Assembly (NCBI GenBank): GCA_016792805.1
Contig: JAEUHX010000048.1
Location: 1 to 64,000, forward strand
Length of the DNA stretch: 64,000 nt
Reading direction: 5' to 3'
Origin: Planctomycetota bacterium
Lineage (GTDB): Bacteria; Planctomycetota; UBA1135; JACQFD01
Shown: in pieces, positions 16,916 to 25,438 of the stretch
Layout of the letters: each line of letters begins with the position of its first letter
Position numbering within the stretch: the stretch's first letter is position 1
Notes under the pieces: model-generated
The model's database searches: none
The model's input: only the letters and a program-made list of their open reading frames with translations
What the model was told of the DNA's origin: nothing
Made by a program: the position numbers and the translations under genes

Positions 16916-18025
16916 ATGATCGTCGGCATTCCCAAGGAGATCAAAACCCACGAGAACCGCGTCGCCATGGTCCCTTCGGGGGTGCTCGAGCTGACGCAAG
17001 CTGGGCACAAGGTCCTGGTGGAGCAGACCGCCGGCGTGGGAAGCGGCATTGCCGACGAGGAGTTCCAGCGCGCCGGCGCTGAGATGGCCAAGACGCCCGA
17101 CGAGATCTTCGCGAAGGCCGACATGATCGTGAAGGTGAAGGAGCCGCTGCCACCGGAGTACAGCAAGATCCGCAAGGGGCAGACGGTCTTCACCTATTTC
17201 CACTTCGCCGCGTCGCGCGAGCTGCTCGACGCGATGGTCGGCAGCGGCGCGACCTGCCTCGCCTACGAGACACTCGAGGTCGGCGGGAAGCTCCCGCTGC
17301 TGACGCCGATGTCGGAAGTGGCGGGCCGCATGGCGGTCCAGGAAGGGGCCAAGTACCTCGAGAAGCCGATGGGGGGCCGCGGCGTGCTGCTCGGCGGCAT
17401 CCCGGGCGTCGAGCCGGCCATGGTGCTGATCCTCGGCGGCGGCGTCGTCGGAACGCAAGCGGCCGTGATCGCGGCCGGCATGGGCGCCGACGTCACGCTG
17501 ATGGATGTGAACCTCGATCGGCTCCGAGAGCTGTCCAATTATCTGCCGAAGAATGTCACTCTTCTTTATTCGACGCCGTACTCGATCCGCGAGCGCCTCG
17601 CGAAGGCCGATCTCGTCGTCGGTGCGGTCCTCGTCCCCGGCGCCGCAGCGCCGCGCCTCGTGCGCCGCGAAGACCTCAAGATTATGAAGCCTGGTGCGGT
17701 GATCGTGGACGTCGCGATCGACCAGGGCGGTTGCGTGGAGACCGCCCGCCCGACGACCCACGCTGAGCCCACGTATGTGATTGATAATGTCATTCATTAC
17801 GGAGTGGCCAATATGCCGGGCGCGGTTGCGCGCACGTCGACCTACGGGCTCACCAATGCCACAATTCCTTACGTGAAGCGTCTTGCGCGCGACGGCGCCA
17901 AGAAGGCCGTGATGGAGGATCGCGCGATCCGGACGGCGGCCAACGTGATCAACGGAAAAGTGACTTACGAAGCGGTCGCAACCTGCTTCGGCAAGCCCTA
18001 CACGCCCGTCGAGCAGGCGTTCTAG
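16916..18025 (+). CDS. ald: Alanine dehydrogenase
   Basis: A 369-residue protein, close to the usual 370, starting at ATG 16916 with GGAG upstream. It catalyses NAD-linked interconversion of L-alanine and pyruvate plus ammonia. The N-terminus IVGIPKEIKTHENRVA, the catalytic stretch VKVKEPLPPEYSKI, the Rossmann motif ILGGGVVGTQAA and the NMPGAVARTSTYGLTNA segment are all characteristic. It lies alone on the plus strand after the tRNA and is followed by uppP after about 100 bases. Confidence 0.96.
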   Translation: MIVGIPKEIKTHENRVAMVPSGVLELTQAGHKVLVEQTAGVGSGIADEEFQRAGAEMAKTPDEIFAKADMIVKVKEPLPPEYSKIRKGQTVFTYFHFAASRELLDAMVGSGATCLAYETLEVGGKLPLLTPMSEVAGRMAVQEGAKYLEKPMGGRGVLLGGIPGVEPAMVLILGGGVVGTQAAVIAAGMGADVTLMDVNLDRLRELSNYLPKNVTLLYSTPYSIRERLAKADLVVGAVLVPGAAAPRLVRREDLKIMKPGAVIVDVAIDQGGCVETARPTTHAEPTYVIDNVIHYGVANMPGAVARTSTYGLTNATIPYVKRLARDGAKKAVMEDRAIRTAANVINGKVTYEAVATCFGKPYTPVEQAF

Positions 18026-18125
18026 CTGCCCGGGCCCGGAGCTCTCCGATCCTCGCGACAGTGAACGGCGCCGCGCGTGCGAAGCTCGGAGGCCGGCGCG
18101 ATCGCCCCGACTCGCCGAGTGTTTT

Positions 18126-18986
18126 GTGATTCTCATCGATTCTGAGCCGGCGGCGCAGCCCCTCGGCTACGGCACGGCCGTGCTGCTGGGCGTCGTCCAA
18201 GGCATCACCGAGTTCCTGCCGATCTCGAGCACGGCGCACCTCAAGGTGGTGCCGGTGCTGCTCGGGCTCGGCGACCCGGGGGTTGCCGTCTCGGCCGTCA
18301 TTCAGCTCGGCACGATGGTCGCCGTTCTGTTGTATTTCGCGCGCGACATCCTAGGACTCCTGCGTGGCGGCTTCGCGGGGCTTCGCGGAAGCGTGGCCCA
18401 CCGGCGCGACCTGCGCCTTTGTGTGGGAATTGCCCTCGGCACGGTCCCCGTCGTCGCAGCAGGTCTGCTTGGAAAGAAGTGGATCTCTCACGAGCTCCGC
18501 TCGCTATGGGTCATCGCCGGCGCGCTCACGTTCTTTGGGCTTCTCCTCGCGCTGGCCGATCGCCGCGCGCGCACGGCGACGCGCACGAGCGACGACGTCG
18601 GTCTCGGCGACGCGATCCTCGTGGGCATCGCGCAAATGTTTGCATTGATCCCCGGTGCGTCGCGGTCGGGCGTCACCATGACCGGCGCGCTTTTCCTTGG
18701 GCTGGAGCGCTCCGCCGCAGCCCGCTTTTCGTTCTTGCTCTCGATCCCGGCCATCACGGGAGCCGGACTGTACGAGCTCATCAGAGAGCGCAGGGCGCTG
18801 CTGGACGCCGGGGTCGGCCCGTTGGTGGTTGCCACGGTGGTTTCGGGACTGGTCGGGTTTCTCAGCATTGGCGCGCTGCTTCGATTCCTGCGCACGCGCA
18901 GCTCGATGCCGTTCGTCGTCTACCGCATCGCTTTGGCCGCCTGGATCGCCTACCTGCTGATACAAGGGAAGCTCGCTTCCGGGTAA
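18126..18986 (+). CDS. uppP: Undecaprenyl-diphosphatase UppP (BacA)
   Basis: A 286-residue polytopic membrane protein with a GTG start. It dephosphorylates undecaprenyl diphosphate to recycle the lipid carrier for peptidoglycan and other glycans. The two signature motifs are clear: [14 protein letters not shown] at residues 26-39 and PGASRSGVT at 176-184. The start has no strong Shine-Dalgarno sequence. It sits just before the gmd-rmd pair. Confidence 0.95.
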   Translation: MILIDSEPAAQPLGYGTAVLLGVVQGITEFLPISSTAHLKVVPVLLGLGDPGVAVSAVIQLGTMVAVLLYFARDILGLLRGGFAGLRGSVAHRRDLRLCVGIALGTVPVVAAGLLGKKWISHELRSLWVIAGALTFFGLLLALADRRARTATRTSDDVGLGDAILVGIAQMFALIPGASRSGVTMTGALFLGLERSAAARFSFLLSIPAITGAGLYELIRERRALLDAGVGPLVVATVVSGLVGFLSIGALLRFLRTRSSMPFVVYRIALAAWIAYLLIQGKLASG

Positions 18987-19015
18987 GGTTCGGAACCCGC
19001 ACCCACTGTGTCCCG

Positions 19016-20983
19016 ATGAAACGTGCTCTCATCACCGGCGTCACCGGCCAGGATGGCTCCTATCTCGCGGAGCTGCTGCTCGAGAAAGGCTATCGCGTCT
19101 ACGGCATGGTCCGGCGGTCCAGCACCGTGCCGTTCGAGCGCATCGAGCACCTGCGCGATCGCGTCGAGCTCGTGCATGGAGACCTCCTCGATCCGTCGTC
19201 GCTTCACCGCGCGATTTCGACCGCCCAGCCCGACGAAGTCTACAATTTGGCGGCGCAATCCTTCGTGCCGACCTCCTGGACCGAGCCCGTGCTGACGGCG
19301 GAGTTCACGGCCGTCGGCGTAACGCGCGTGCTCGAGGCGATTCGCCAGGTGAATCCCAAGATTCGGTTCTACCAGGCGTCCTCGAGCGAGATGTTCGGCA
19401 AGGTGCGCGAGACGCCACAAAACGAGCAGACCCCTTTCTACCCGAGATCTCCCTACGGCGTGGCCAAAGTGTATGGCCATTGGATCACTGTGAATTACCG
19501 CGAAAGCTACGGTCTCCATGCGTCGTCCGGCATTCTCTTCAACCATGAGTGCGTGACGGGCGACACGCCGGTCATCGTTCGCAAGCATGGAATTGTGGAC
19601 GTGCTTCCGATCGAGGACGTGGTGCCCCACCCGTCGAAGCCCACGGACCAATCGCGCGTGCAGCGCCCGCCGATCGATTCGTTTGAAGTGTGGGATCGCG
19701 AGCGCTTCACAAAAGTGACTTTGATGAGCGCGCGGTGGAATGAGCCCGGGGCGGGCGATTGCAAGACGGTCGTGACGGTGAGCGCTCCCAATGCGTTCTA
19801 TCGTGCGACCTCCGAGCATGTGTCGTTCGTCGAGAGCGCGACGCTCGGTCCGGTGCAGCGGGCGACGGGCGACCTCCAGCCGGGGGATCCGCTGGCGCTC
19901 TCGAAGCCGATGCCCGCACCATCTTTTGTGACAATCACAGAAACAGAGGCCTGGTTCCTGGGCGTCCACGCACTTGCCGGCGAGGTCGACGACAAGGGGC
20001 ATCTGAAATTTGGCAGCACGAATGCGGACTTCCTCGACGAGGTGGCCGCCTGCTGGAAGCGGATCGCCGCTGGCGTCACCAGCCGGCGGGAGGGGGCGCG
20101 CTCGACGCTATCCTTCGAAGGGGCGGCGCAGTTCGAGGAGACGCTCGCCGACGAGCTTCGCACGGCGCGCGGCGAGCGGCGCGTGCCCAAGCGCATCCTC
20201 AATGCGGAGCCGGCTGCGCGCGTGGCATTCCTGCGTGGCTGCCGCGACGCGATGGCCATCGAGGAAGGGTGGCCGCGTGACGCGTGGAAGGAGCTTTCTG
20301 TGGAGTCGCCCGTGCTGGCCGCCGGATTGTGGTGGCTTATTACAGTTTCCCTCGACGAGAAGCCGCGGCTTCGCCACAGCGCGGTTCGCGGCGGCCAGGA
20401 TCAGTTCCGCATCACCTTCGGCGACGCATCGCCCTCGCCGAACGTCGTCACGCGGGTCGTTCTTTCCGAATACCGTGGGTGGCTTTTCGACCTCGAGACG
20501 GAGTCGGAGACGTTCCACGCCGGCGTCGGCGATTCGTGGATTCATAATTCTCCGCGCCGCGGTCTCGAATTTGTGACGCGAAAAGTGACCGATGGCGTGG
20601 CGCGTATTCACACGGGTGCGGCCAAGGAGCTGCGGCTTGGCAATCTCGAGGCGAAGCGCGACTGGGGCTTCGCTGGCGACTACGTCGACGCGATGTGGCG
20701 GATGCTCCAGCAGCCGGAGCCCGATGATTATGTGGTGGCGACCGGCGAGACCCACTCCGTGCAGGAACTCGTGGAGATTGCCTTCGCTCGCGTCGGTCTC
20801 GATTGGCGCAAATATGTGGTGGTCGATCCGGCGTTCTTCCGTCCTGCGGAAGTCGACCTGCTGATTGGCGACCCGGGCAAGGCGAAGTCACAGCTCGGCT
20901 GGACGCCGAAGACCACCTTCCGCCAGCTGATCGAGATGATGGTCGACGCCGACGTCGAGCGCGCGAAAAAGAAGGCAAAGTAA
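19016..20983 (+). CDS. gmd: GDP-mannose 4,6-dehydratase precursor containing an intein
   Basis: Precursor of 655 residues. Residues 1-178 and 512-655 together give a 322-residue GDP-mannose 4,6-dehydratase. The Rossmann motif is [10 protein letters not shown] (8-17) and the active-site residues are SSSEMFG (122-128) and YGVAK (Tyr147, Lys151). The family motif LFNHESPRRG is split after LFNHE by residues 179-511, which are an intein. The mature enzyme converts GDP-D-mannose to GDP-4-keto-6-deoxy-D-mannose, the substrate of the next gene product. ATG 19016 was chosen because it begins the conserved MKRALITG; the frame stays open upstream only as a shadow of uppP. Dehydratase activity should depend on protein splicing. 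Confidence 0.95.
   Translation: MKRALITGVTGQDGSYLAELLLEKGYRVYGMVRRSSTVPFERIEHLRDRVELVHGDLLDPSSLHRAISTAQPDEVYNLAAQSFVPTSWTEPVLTAEFTAVGVTRVLEAIRQVNPKIRFYQASSSEMFGKVRETPQNEQTPFYPRSPYGVAKVYGHWITVNYRESYGLHASSGILFNHECVTGDTPVIVRKHGIVDVLPIEDVVPHPSKPTDQSRVQRPPIDSFEVWDRERFTKVTLMSARWNEPGAGDCKTVVTVSAPNAFYRATSEHVSFVESATLGPVQRATGDLQPGDPLALSKPMPAPSFVTITETEAWFLGVHALAGEVDDKGHLKFGSTNADFLDEVAACWKRIAAGVTSRREGARSTLSFEGAAQFEETLADELRTARGERRVPKRILNAEPAARVAFLRGCRDAMAIEEGWPRDAWKELSVESPVLAAGLWWLITVSLDEKPRLRHSAVRGGQDQFRITFGDASPSPNVVTRVVLSEYRGWLFDLETESETFHAGVGDSWIHNSPRRGLEFVTRKVTDGVARIHTGAAKELRLGNLEAKRDWGFAGDYVDAMWRMLQQPEPDDYVVATGETHSVQELVEIAFARVGLDWRKYVVVDPAFFRPAEVDLLIGDPGKAKSQLGWTPKTTFRQLIEMMVDADVERAKKKAK
19550..20548 (+). 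mobile_element. Intein inserted in Gmd
   Basis: In-frame 333-residue insert. The first residue is Cys, in block [11 protein letters not shown]. Block B contains ATSEHVSFV (Thr87, His90 of the intein). Block F reads [15 protein letters not shown], and block G ends with His332-Asn333 followed by extein Ser. Those are the residues needed for splicing. Between blocks B and F lies about 200 residues resembling a LAGLIDADG endonuclease: LGVHALAGE at 138-146 and [10 protein letters not shown] at 228-237. The catalytic acidic positions read Ala and Met, so the endonuclease is probably inactive. Base composition looks similar to the exteins by eye. Confidence 0.92.
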
Positions 20984-20997
20984 GGATCGCATTCGCC

Positions 20998-21933
20998 ATG
21001 CGATGCCTCGTCACCGGCGCCGCGGGGTTCGCGGGGCAGTATCTCGTCCGCCATCTCGCCGACTCGGGCGACTCAGTCGTTGCGATGGCGCGCGGAGAGC
21101 TCCCCGCGTCCTGGCCCGCAGGCGTTTCTGTGATCGATGCGGACCTTCGCGCTCAGGCGGAGGTGGAGGCGGCCGTTCGCGAAGTGCGCCCCGAGGCGAT
21201 TTTTCACCTGGGAGCGCTCACCCACGTTCCGAGCTGCGAATCGGATCGCGCAGAGGCGCTGCGCGTGAACGTGCTCGGAACGTTGCATTTGATCGAAGCG
21301 GCGAGCGCGATCGTCCGCGAGGCTCGCGTCCTTTTTGTATCGAGCGGCCAAGCCTACCGTCCGAGCCCAGAGCCCATTGAGGAGTCGGCGCCGCTTGCTC
21401 CCGAGTCGTTCTATGGACTCACAAAAAAGCACGCCGAGGAGGTCGCGAGCCTGCTGGCGGCGCGCGGCGCGCGCGTGCTCATCGCGCGGCCCTTCAATCA
21501 CTCGGGGCCTGGGCAGCGTGCCGACTTCGCGCTCCCATCCTTTGCGCGGCAGATCGCCGAGGCGGAGGCGGGGCTTCGGGAGCCGGTGGTTCGAGTGGGA
21601 AACCTCTCGGCGATTCGTGACTTCTTACATGTCCGCGACGTGGTGCGAGCCTATCGCTGCCTCGTTGCGGAGGGGCGCGACGGCGGCATCTATAATGTTT
21701 GCTCGGGTGTCGGGCGTCCTATCGGCGCCGCGCTCGAGCAGCTCGCCGCCCGGTCGCGCGTGGCCGTGCGCATCGATGTCGACGCGTCGCGCCTGCGCGC
21801 CCAAGACACCCACGCCGTCGTAGGCGCCTCTTCGCGCATTCAGCAGGAGACCTCCTGGCGCCCGCAGATCCCGTTCGAGCGCCTGCTCGATGATCTCCTC
21901 CATGACGCGCGCCTCAGCCTGCGGAGCGGCTAG
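20998..21933 (+). CDS. rmd: GDP-6-deoxy-D-lyxo-4-hexulose reductase (GDP-D-rhamnose synthase)
   Basis: A 311-residue short-chain dehydrogenase/reductase. It has GAAGFAGQYL near the N-terminus, a catalytic YGLTK, and the RPFNHSGPGQ motif typical of Rmd. It should reduce the 4-keto intermediate made by Gmd to GDP-D-rhamnose. It begins 14 bases after the gmd stop, so the two are surely co-transcribed. Its last 71 codons (from 21721) are repeated at 23219-23434 with few differences. An alternative is a related GDP-sugar reductase with a different product stereochemistry. Confidence 0.85.
   Translation: MRCLVTGAAGFAGQYLVRHLADSGDSVVAMARGELPASWPAGVSVIDADLRAQAEVEAAVREVRPEAIFHLGALTHVPSCESDRAEALRVNVLGTLHLIEAASAIVREARVLFVSSGQAYRPSPEPIEESAPLAPESFYGLTKKHAEEVASLLAARGARVLIARPFNHSGPGQRADFALPSFARQIAEAEAGLREPVVRVGNLSAIRDFLHVRDVVRAYRCLVAEGRDGGIYNVCSGVGRPIGAALEQLAARSRVAVRIDVDASRLRAQDTHAVVGASSRIQQETSWRPQIPFERLLDDLLHDARLSLRSG
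21721..21933 (+). repeat. Direct repeat, copy A (3' end of rmd)
   Basis: From ATCGGCGCCGCGCTC to the stop codon this segment matches 23219-23434. Nearly all changes in the first 150 bases are single substitutions. The last 45 bases are more divergent, with one extra codon in the second copy. The 1285 bases between the copies contain one gene. Confidence 0.9.
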
Positions 21934-22280
21934 TGGCACATCTTCGAAGTGTGATTCAGAAATCGTGATGGACTGCAGCAATGGGGTTCGCTCTGTCTTG
22001 GGCCCATTGCGAAGTGTGGGAGACTCAATATTGGGAATGGATCGAAGTTCGTTTTGGCGCGGCAGCGGACTTCTCGGGCCTTCACTTGTCAAAGTGCGTG
22101 ATGAATCGGGACCCCAGTGACTCGAGCGAGAACTCGCCCTTCGCCGAGGGGCGGAGGCTGGCACATGTCCATTGCTCAGAATCCACGTCCTGGTGACCCT
22201 TCCTTCAAATTGAGGCGCGAAAGGATGTGCGCCTCAAGGATCTGGACCGAAGACCTGTTCAAATTCGGAGAATGGGACTC
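21934..22280. other. Intergenic region after rmd
   Basis: 347 bases with no convincing gene. It contains a perfect nine-base inverted repeat, TTGAGGCGC at 22210-22218 and GCGCCTCAA at 22229-22237. This lies about 45 bases before the next start and could be an operator or leader hairpin. By eye the base composition is less GC-rich than the flanking genes. Confidence 0.45.
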
Positions 22281-23147
22281 ATGAACCTGTTTGACCGACG
22301 TGGTTTCGTACAAATTGCAGCCGCCGCTTCGATGTGCGCCGCTTTGCTTGGCCTCGGCGCGCGACCACTGCAGGTCCACTTCGGAGATGTGAATCCGATC
22401 TCGAAGCCAACGGAGATCACGTTATCGACCTCTGCAGTAATGCCGTTCGGTTCCGGATCGATCACCGGCAAAGTTCAAAATATGCTGGGCGCAAGACCGA
22501 TGGCAGACATCACTGTGGAGTTTCAGAGCCCGACGCCTGCCACGGGCAAGCTCCCGAAACTCAAGGGCGGAACTATTGGAGGCCAGCCGCTGCATCCAGT
22601 GCCAGGCAGCCCGAGCGGAGCGATGAACGCGAAATTCGACCCTCCGATTGGGAACACCGGGAGCGTCGATGTCTCGCTGGAGACGGAAGACCCCGGCGGC
22701 TCAGCAGCTTTCGCAACTTCATTCAAAATGCTACTCTCTCCATCGATCCAGGATCAGGCCGGAGGCCACTCCGATTTCGTCGGGGGCCTCGTTTTCCGCG
22801 CCGGTGAATTGAATCAATCCCTCGATGTCGATGGGCACGGGAACTCCGCCATTACAGCCGAATTTACGAATGCGGAGGAATCTGGATCGTCCAAGCGCCT
22901 TGTTTCCCTGCGCGGCTCCTACATCTTTGACATCGGCGACCCCAGCTCCATCGCCGGAGCATCCATCGCAAATCTCGATGGATCGGCCACCTCGGGCGCA
23001 GTCGTCACGATCGACTCTCCGAATTCGTTTCATGTGAGCGGGCTAAGTCTGGTTGCAGGAGCTTCCAAGCATGTTGTACTGCGATTTGTGAGTATTCCAA
23101 GAGGACGTGGCACACTCTTCATTCGAGCCACGCTGGCGGATCCGTGA
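22281..23147 (+). CDS. Secreted protein of unknown function
   Basis: 288 residues from ATG 22281 (ATG 22272 is an alternative). Residues 1-29 form a signal peptide (FDRRGFVQIAAAASMCAALLG). The mature part is rich in Gly, Ser, Thr, Asp and beta-branched residues, suggesting a beta-sandwich, and has no catalytic motif I recognise. It sits between two copies of the rmd 3' end and probably arrived with that rearrangement. Its stop overlaps, as GTGA, a short frame that reads through the second rmd fragment. Codon choice appears more relaxed than in the neighbouring sugar genes. Confidence 0.65.
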   Translation: MNLFDRRGFVQIAAAASMCAALLGLGARPLQVHFGDVNPISKPTEITLSTSAVMPFGSGSITGKVQNMLGARPMADITVEFQSPTPATGKLPKLKGGTIGGQPLHPVPGSPSGAMNAKFDPPIGNTGSVDVSLETEDPGGSAAFATSFKMLLSPSIQDQAGGHSDFVGGLVFRAGELNQSLDVDGHGNSAITAEFTNAEESGSSKRLVSLRGSYIFDIGDPSSIAGASIANLDGSATSGAVVTIDSPNSFHVSGLSLVAGASKHVVLRFVSIPRGRGTLFIRATLADP

Positions 23148-23434
23148 AGCATCTCCAGCCTCCCATCCGCGAACTCAGAATTGACAGCATATTCCCAGGC
23201 GAATCACGCCCTGCACCCATCGGCGCCGCGCTCGAGCAGATCGCCGCTCGGTCGCGCGTGGCCGTGCGCATCGATGTCGACGCGTCGCGCCTGCGCGCCC
23301 AAGACACCCACGCCGTCGTGGGCGCCTCTTCGCGCATTCGGCAGGAGACCTTCTGGCGCCTGCAGATCCCGTTCGAGCGCCTGCTCGATGACCTGCTTTC
23401 CGATGCGAGGGCCAGCCTTCGGAGCGTGTGGTAG
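23144..23434 (+). pseudogene. Duplicated 3' fragment of rmd in a 96-codon frame
   Basis: From 23219 this encodes a second copy of the Rmd C-terminus (IGAALEQIAARSRVAV through RSVW). It is preceded by 25 unrelated codons that start at a GTG overlapping the stop of the upstream secreted-protein gene. The nucleotide-binding and catalytic parts are absent, so it cannot be an active reductase. The frame is nevertheless intact and placed for coupled translation. Divergence from copy A shows the duplication is real and not an assembly duplicate. Confidence 0.8.
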
Positions 23435-23531
23435 CGCTACGAGTGGCCAGGGGAAGTGTGGTACCACGTTGGAGTCCTGCCGGTGATGAGCGAAGCGACG
23501 CGAAACTATTACTCTTCGCAGGAATGAATCG

Positions 23532-25337
23532 ATGAGTCGGCGAGCCCTCTCCCGAGCAATTGTTTTCCTGCTCTAATTCTCGTGGCGCTCGTTGCGACTC
23601 TGTTGGTGCCGACGGAGTGGAGCTCCTACGCAGGGGACGATCGGGCGCATCAAGCATTACCAATCTTGGAGGAGACACCTGCCACAAGCCCAGGCGGCCG
23701 TTCGGACATCCCCAGATCGTCCGCTTCGAGCTCGGCACCAGGGCCTAGCTGCCCGTCGCAAGAGTGCTCCGCAGAGCGAGCGCGAGGATTTTTCGCGAGA
23801 TCGAGAAGGACCGCCGTAGACGTAGCAAGGAGTTACGGCGAGGCGGTCCGACGATGAGTTCGCGAAAAAGTCCCGCGCGCAGCTCGGATGACTCTTGCCA
23901 CGGGCAGCTAGTCGGGAGCGGCGGGCCGATCGATGTATTGTGATCGATCAGGAAAGGCGTCCGATCTCGGGAGCGGAGCTTCCGCGGATTCCTGCGGATC
24001 AGAGATACTCGCCGGCGTCTTCCGTTGTCGTGCTCGGGAAAGCCGATTCCCTCGGTGTGCTCGAATTGCCTGAGCAATGGAGAGCGGAGCCGCTCGGGTT
24101 CCGGCACGTCATGAGGGCGAAGGGGTACCTTTCCCGCCAGGTTGCACAGATTCCAGGCGGAGACACCCCGAATGAGATTGTTCTGGACCGTGCTCGTACA
24201 TTTGAGATCTCCTGTGTCGATTCCTCGGGCGCTCCTGTTACGGATGTTGGCGTGCTCGCTACGCGCACAACTGGAGATCTTGCAATGGCTCTAGACGCAC
24301 ATTCGGACGTTCGCTGGGTTCCGGGACCTTACCAATATTCGGCGGTGCATCTGGCCGCCACCGATGGGAGAGGAGTCGCGCGTCTCGACGACCTTGGCCC
24401 AGAGTCCTACGGATTGGCACTTCAGAGCAAGACCCATGTGGTGGACGCGCCCCCAGTCAGCATCGAGCCAGGGGCTCCGGAGAAACTTACTGTGGTCTTT
24501 TCGCCGCTTTGGGTCGCTTCAGTGGAGGTCGTAGGAGACGAAGTCGTTGGCGCCTCCCTGAGCGTCTCGACGTCTCCTGGGAACATTCATCCTCACATTG
24601 CTGCAACAATTCGGCAGGTCAGCGAGCAACTTCGGGAGAGGTTCCCGAACGCCCACTCCGAAGTCGGCGTGACTCGAAATGCCAAGCTGTCCTCAGTGGC
24701 CTTCTCTGCGTATCTCGCTCGGGCCGGAGTGCTCAATGCACGCGTCAAGCAGAGCCTTCTCCGAGAATTCACTCGGCCAGAGGTGATCCGTGCTAACGCC
24801 GCGATACAGCCGTCAGGAGCAATTCGGTCGTTTGATATTGAGCTGCTCGACCGAGATGGCCGGCACTTGAGCCCCGACTGCATCGGGCTCCCGATGCATA
24901 CACCTCAGGGCGGCTCGGTACGCGTCGCCGTGAATCCGAGTGGGCCAACACGGCTACCGAATGGTTCCTTCTCGATCTTCACAACTCATCGGTTTCTCGG
25001 GGAAGCGCTAGGATCTCGCGAACTCAAGATTGACGAACAGACTCCGAACCGGATCACCATCCGAGCCGATCGTGCATTGCGCTTGTGTCAGATTGATCCG
25101 GTTACAAGCGAAGGCTGGGAGGTTTCAAACGGTCGAATCTCGCTCTCCTTCGGCGGCCGCTCGATCCTGTGTTTTGTACACGATCGTTCCGGCTTCTCGA
25201 TGGTTCTCCCCGTCGGGAAGGGCTCGATCCAATTCAGCGCGCTCGGCCTTTCCTCGAGCAGAGTTCCAGTCATGATTGATGAAAGCCCTTCGGAGGGAAC
25301 GCAAACCATCCCCATTGAGGTGAGGTCCAATCACTAA
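23532..25337 (+). pseudogene. Secreted carboxypeptidase-regulatory-like protein, disrupted
   Basis: The remains of one gene. ATG 23532 encodes SRRALSRAIVFLL, then a stop. One base shift away the frame continues as LILVALVATLLVPTEW, which completes a membrane or signal segment, followed by a Ser/Pro linker to GPS. A 167-bp palindromic element then interrupts it. After the element the frame resumes as RERRADRCIVIDQ and runs about 475 codons with a regulatory-like core (ERRPISGAEL) and further beta-rich sequence, ending at TAA 25337. Deleting the element with one CTAG joins GPS to RERR in frame. The downstream part is an open frame from a TTG at 23895 but has lost its export signal. Confidence 0.78.
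23745..23911 (-). mobile_element. Palindromic MITE-like element, copy 1
   Basis: 167 bases that fold almost end to end. The terminal arms are CTAGCTGCCCGTCGCAAGAG on the left and, inverted, CTAGCTGCCCGTGGCAAGAG on the right. Inner arms GGACCGCC/GGCGGTCC enclose an apical segment with CAAGGAGTTAC. CTAG at both ends behaves as a 4-bp target duplication, because removing the element plus one CTAG restores the host reading frame. No transposase is encoded. On the minus strand it shares long blocks with 26909-27073, including CATCCGAGCTGCGCGCGGG, GTAACTCCTTG and ATCCTCGCGCTCGCT. Confidence 0.8.
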
Positions 25338-25438
25338 ATCCTCGGTTGCCAGCGGGCAATCTGCCTGAGGAGTCTTAAGCAACCAAAGGACCCGGTGGTG
25401 GGACCGGGTGGCGGGACCGGGTGGTGTCGGCCTCTGAC
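25338..25438. other. Convergent intergenic region with short tandem repeat
   Basis: About 100 bases between two converging genes. At roughly 25390-25430 it holds about three units of a 13-base repeat (GGGACCGGGTGGC/T). No T-tract terminator is evident. Confidence 0.5.

Noticed and set aside
18419..19015. N-terminal extension of the Gmd frame
   Set aside because: It is an out-of-frame shadow of uppP. Gmd proper begins at MKRALITG (19016).
23219..23434. Second rmd 3' end as a possible assembly duplication
   Set aside because: The copies differ by scattered substitutions and a codon insertion and have different flanks, so a collapsed or duplicated contig is unlikely.
25380..25430. Possible CRISPR or regulatory iteron array
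   Set aside because: Only about three imperfect 13-base units with no spacers. It is better described as a short tandem repeat between convergent genes.
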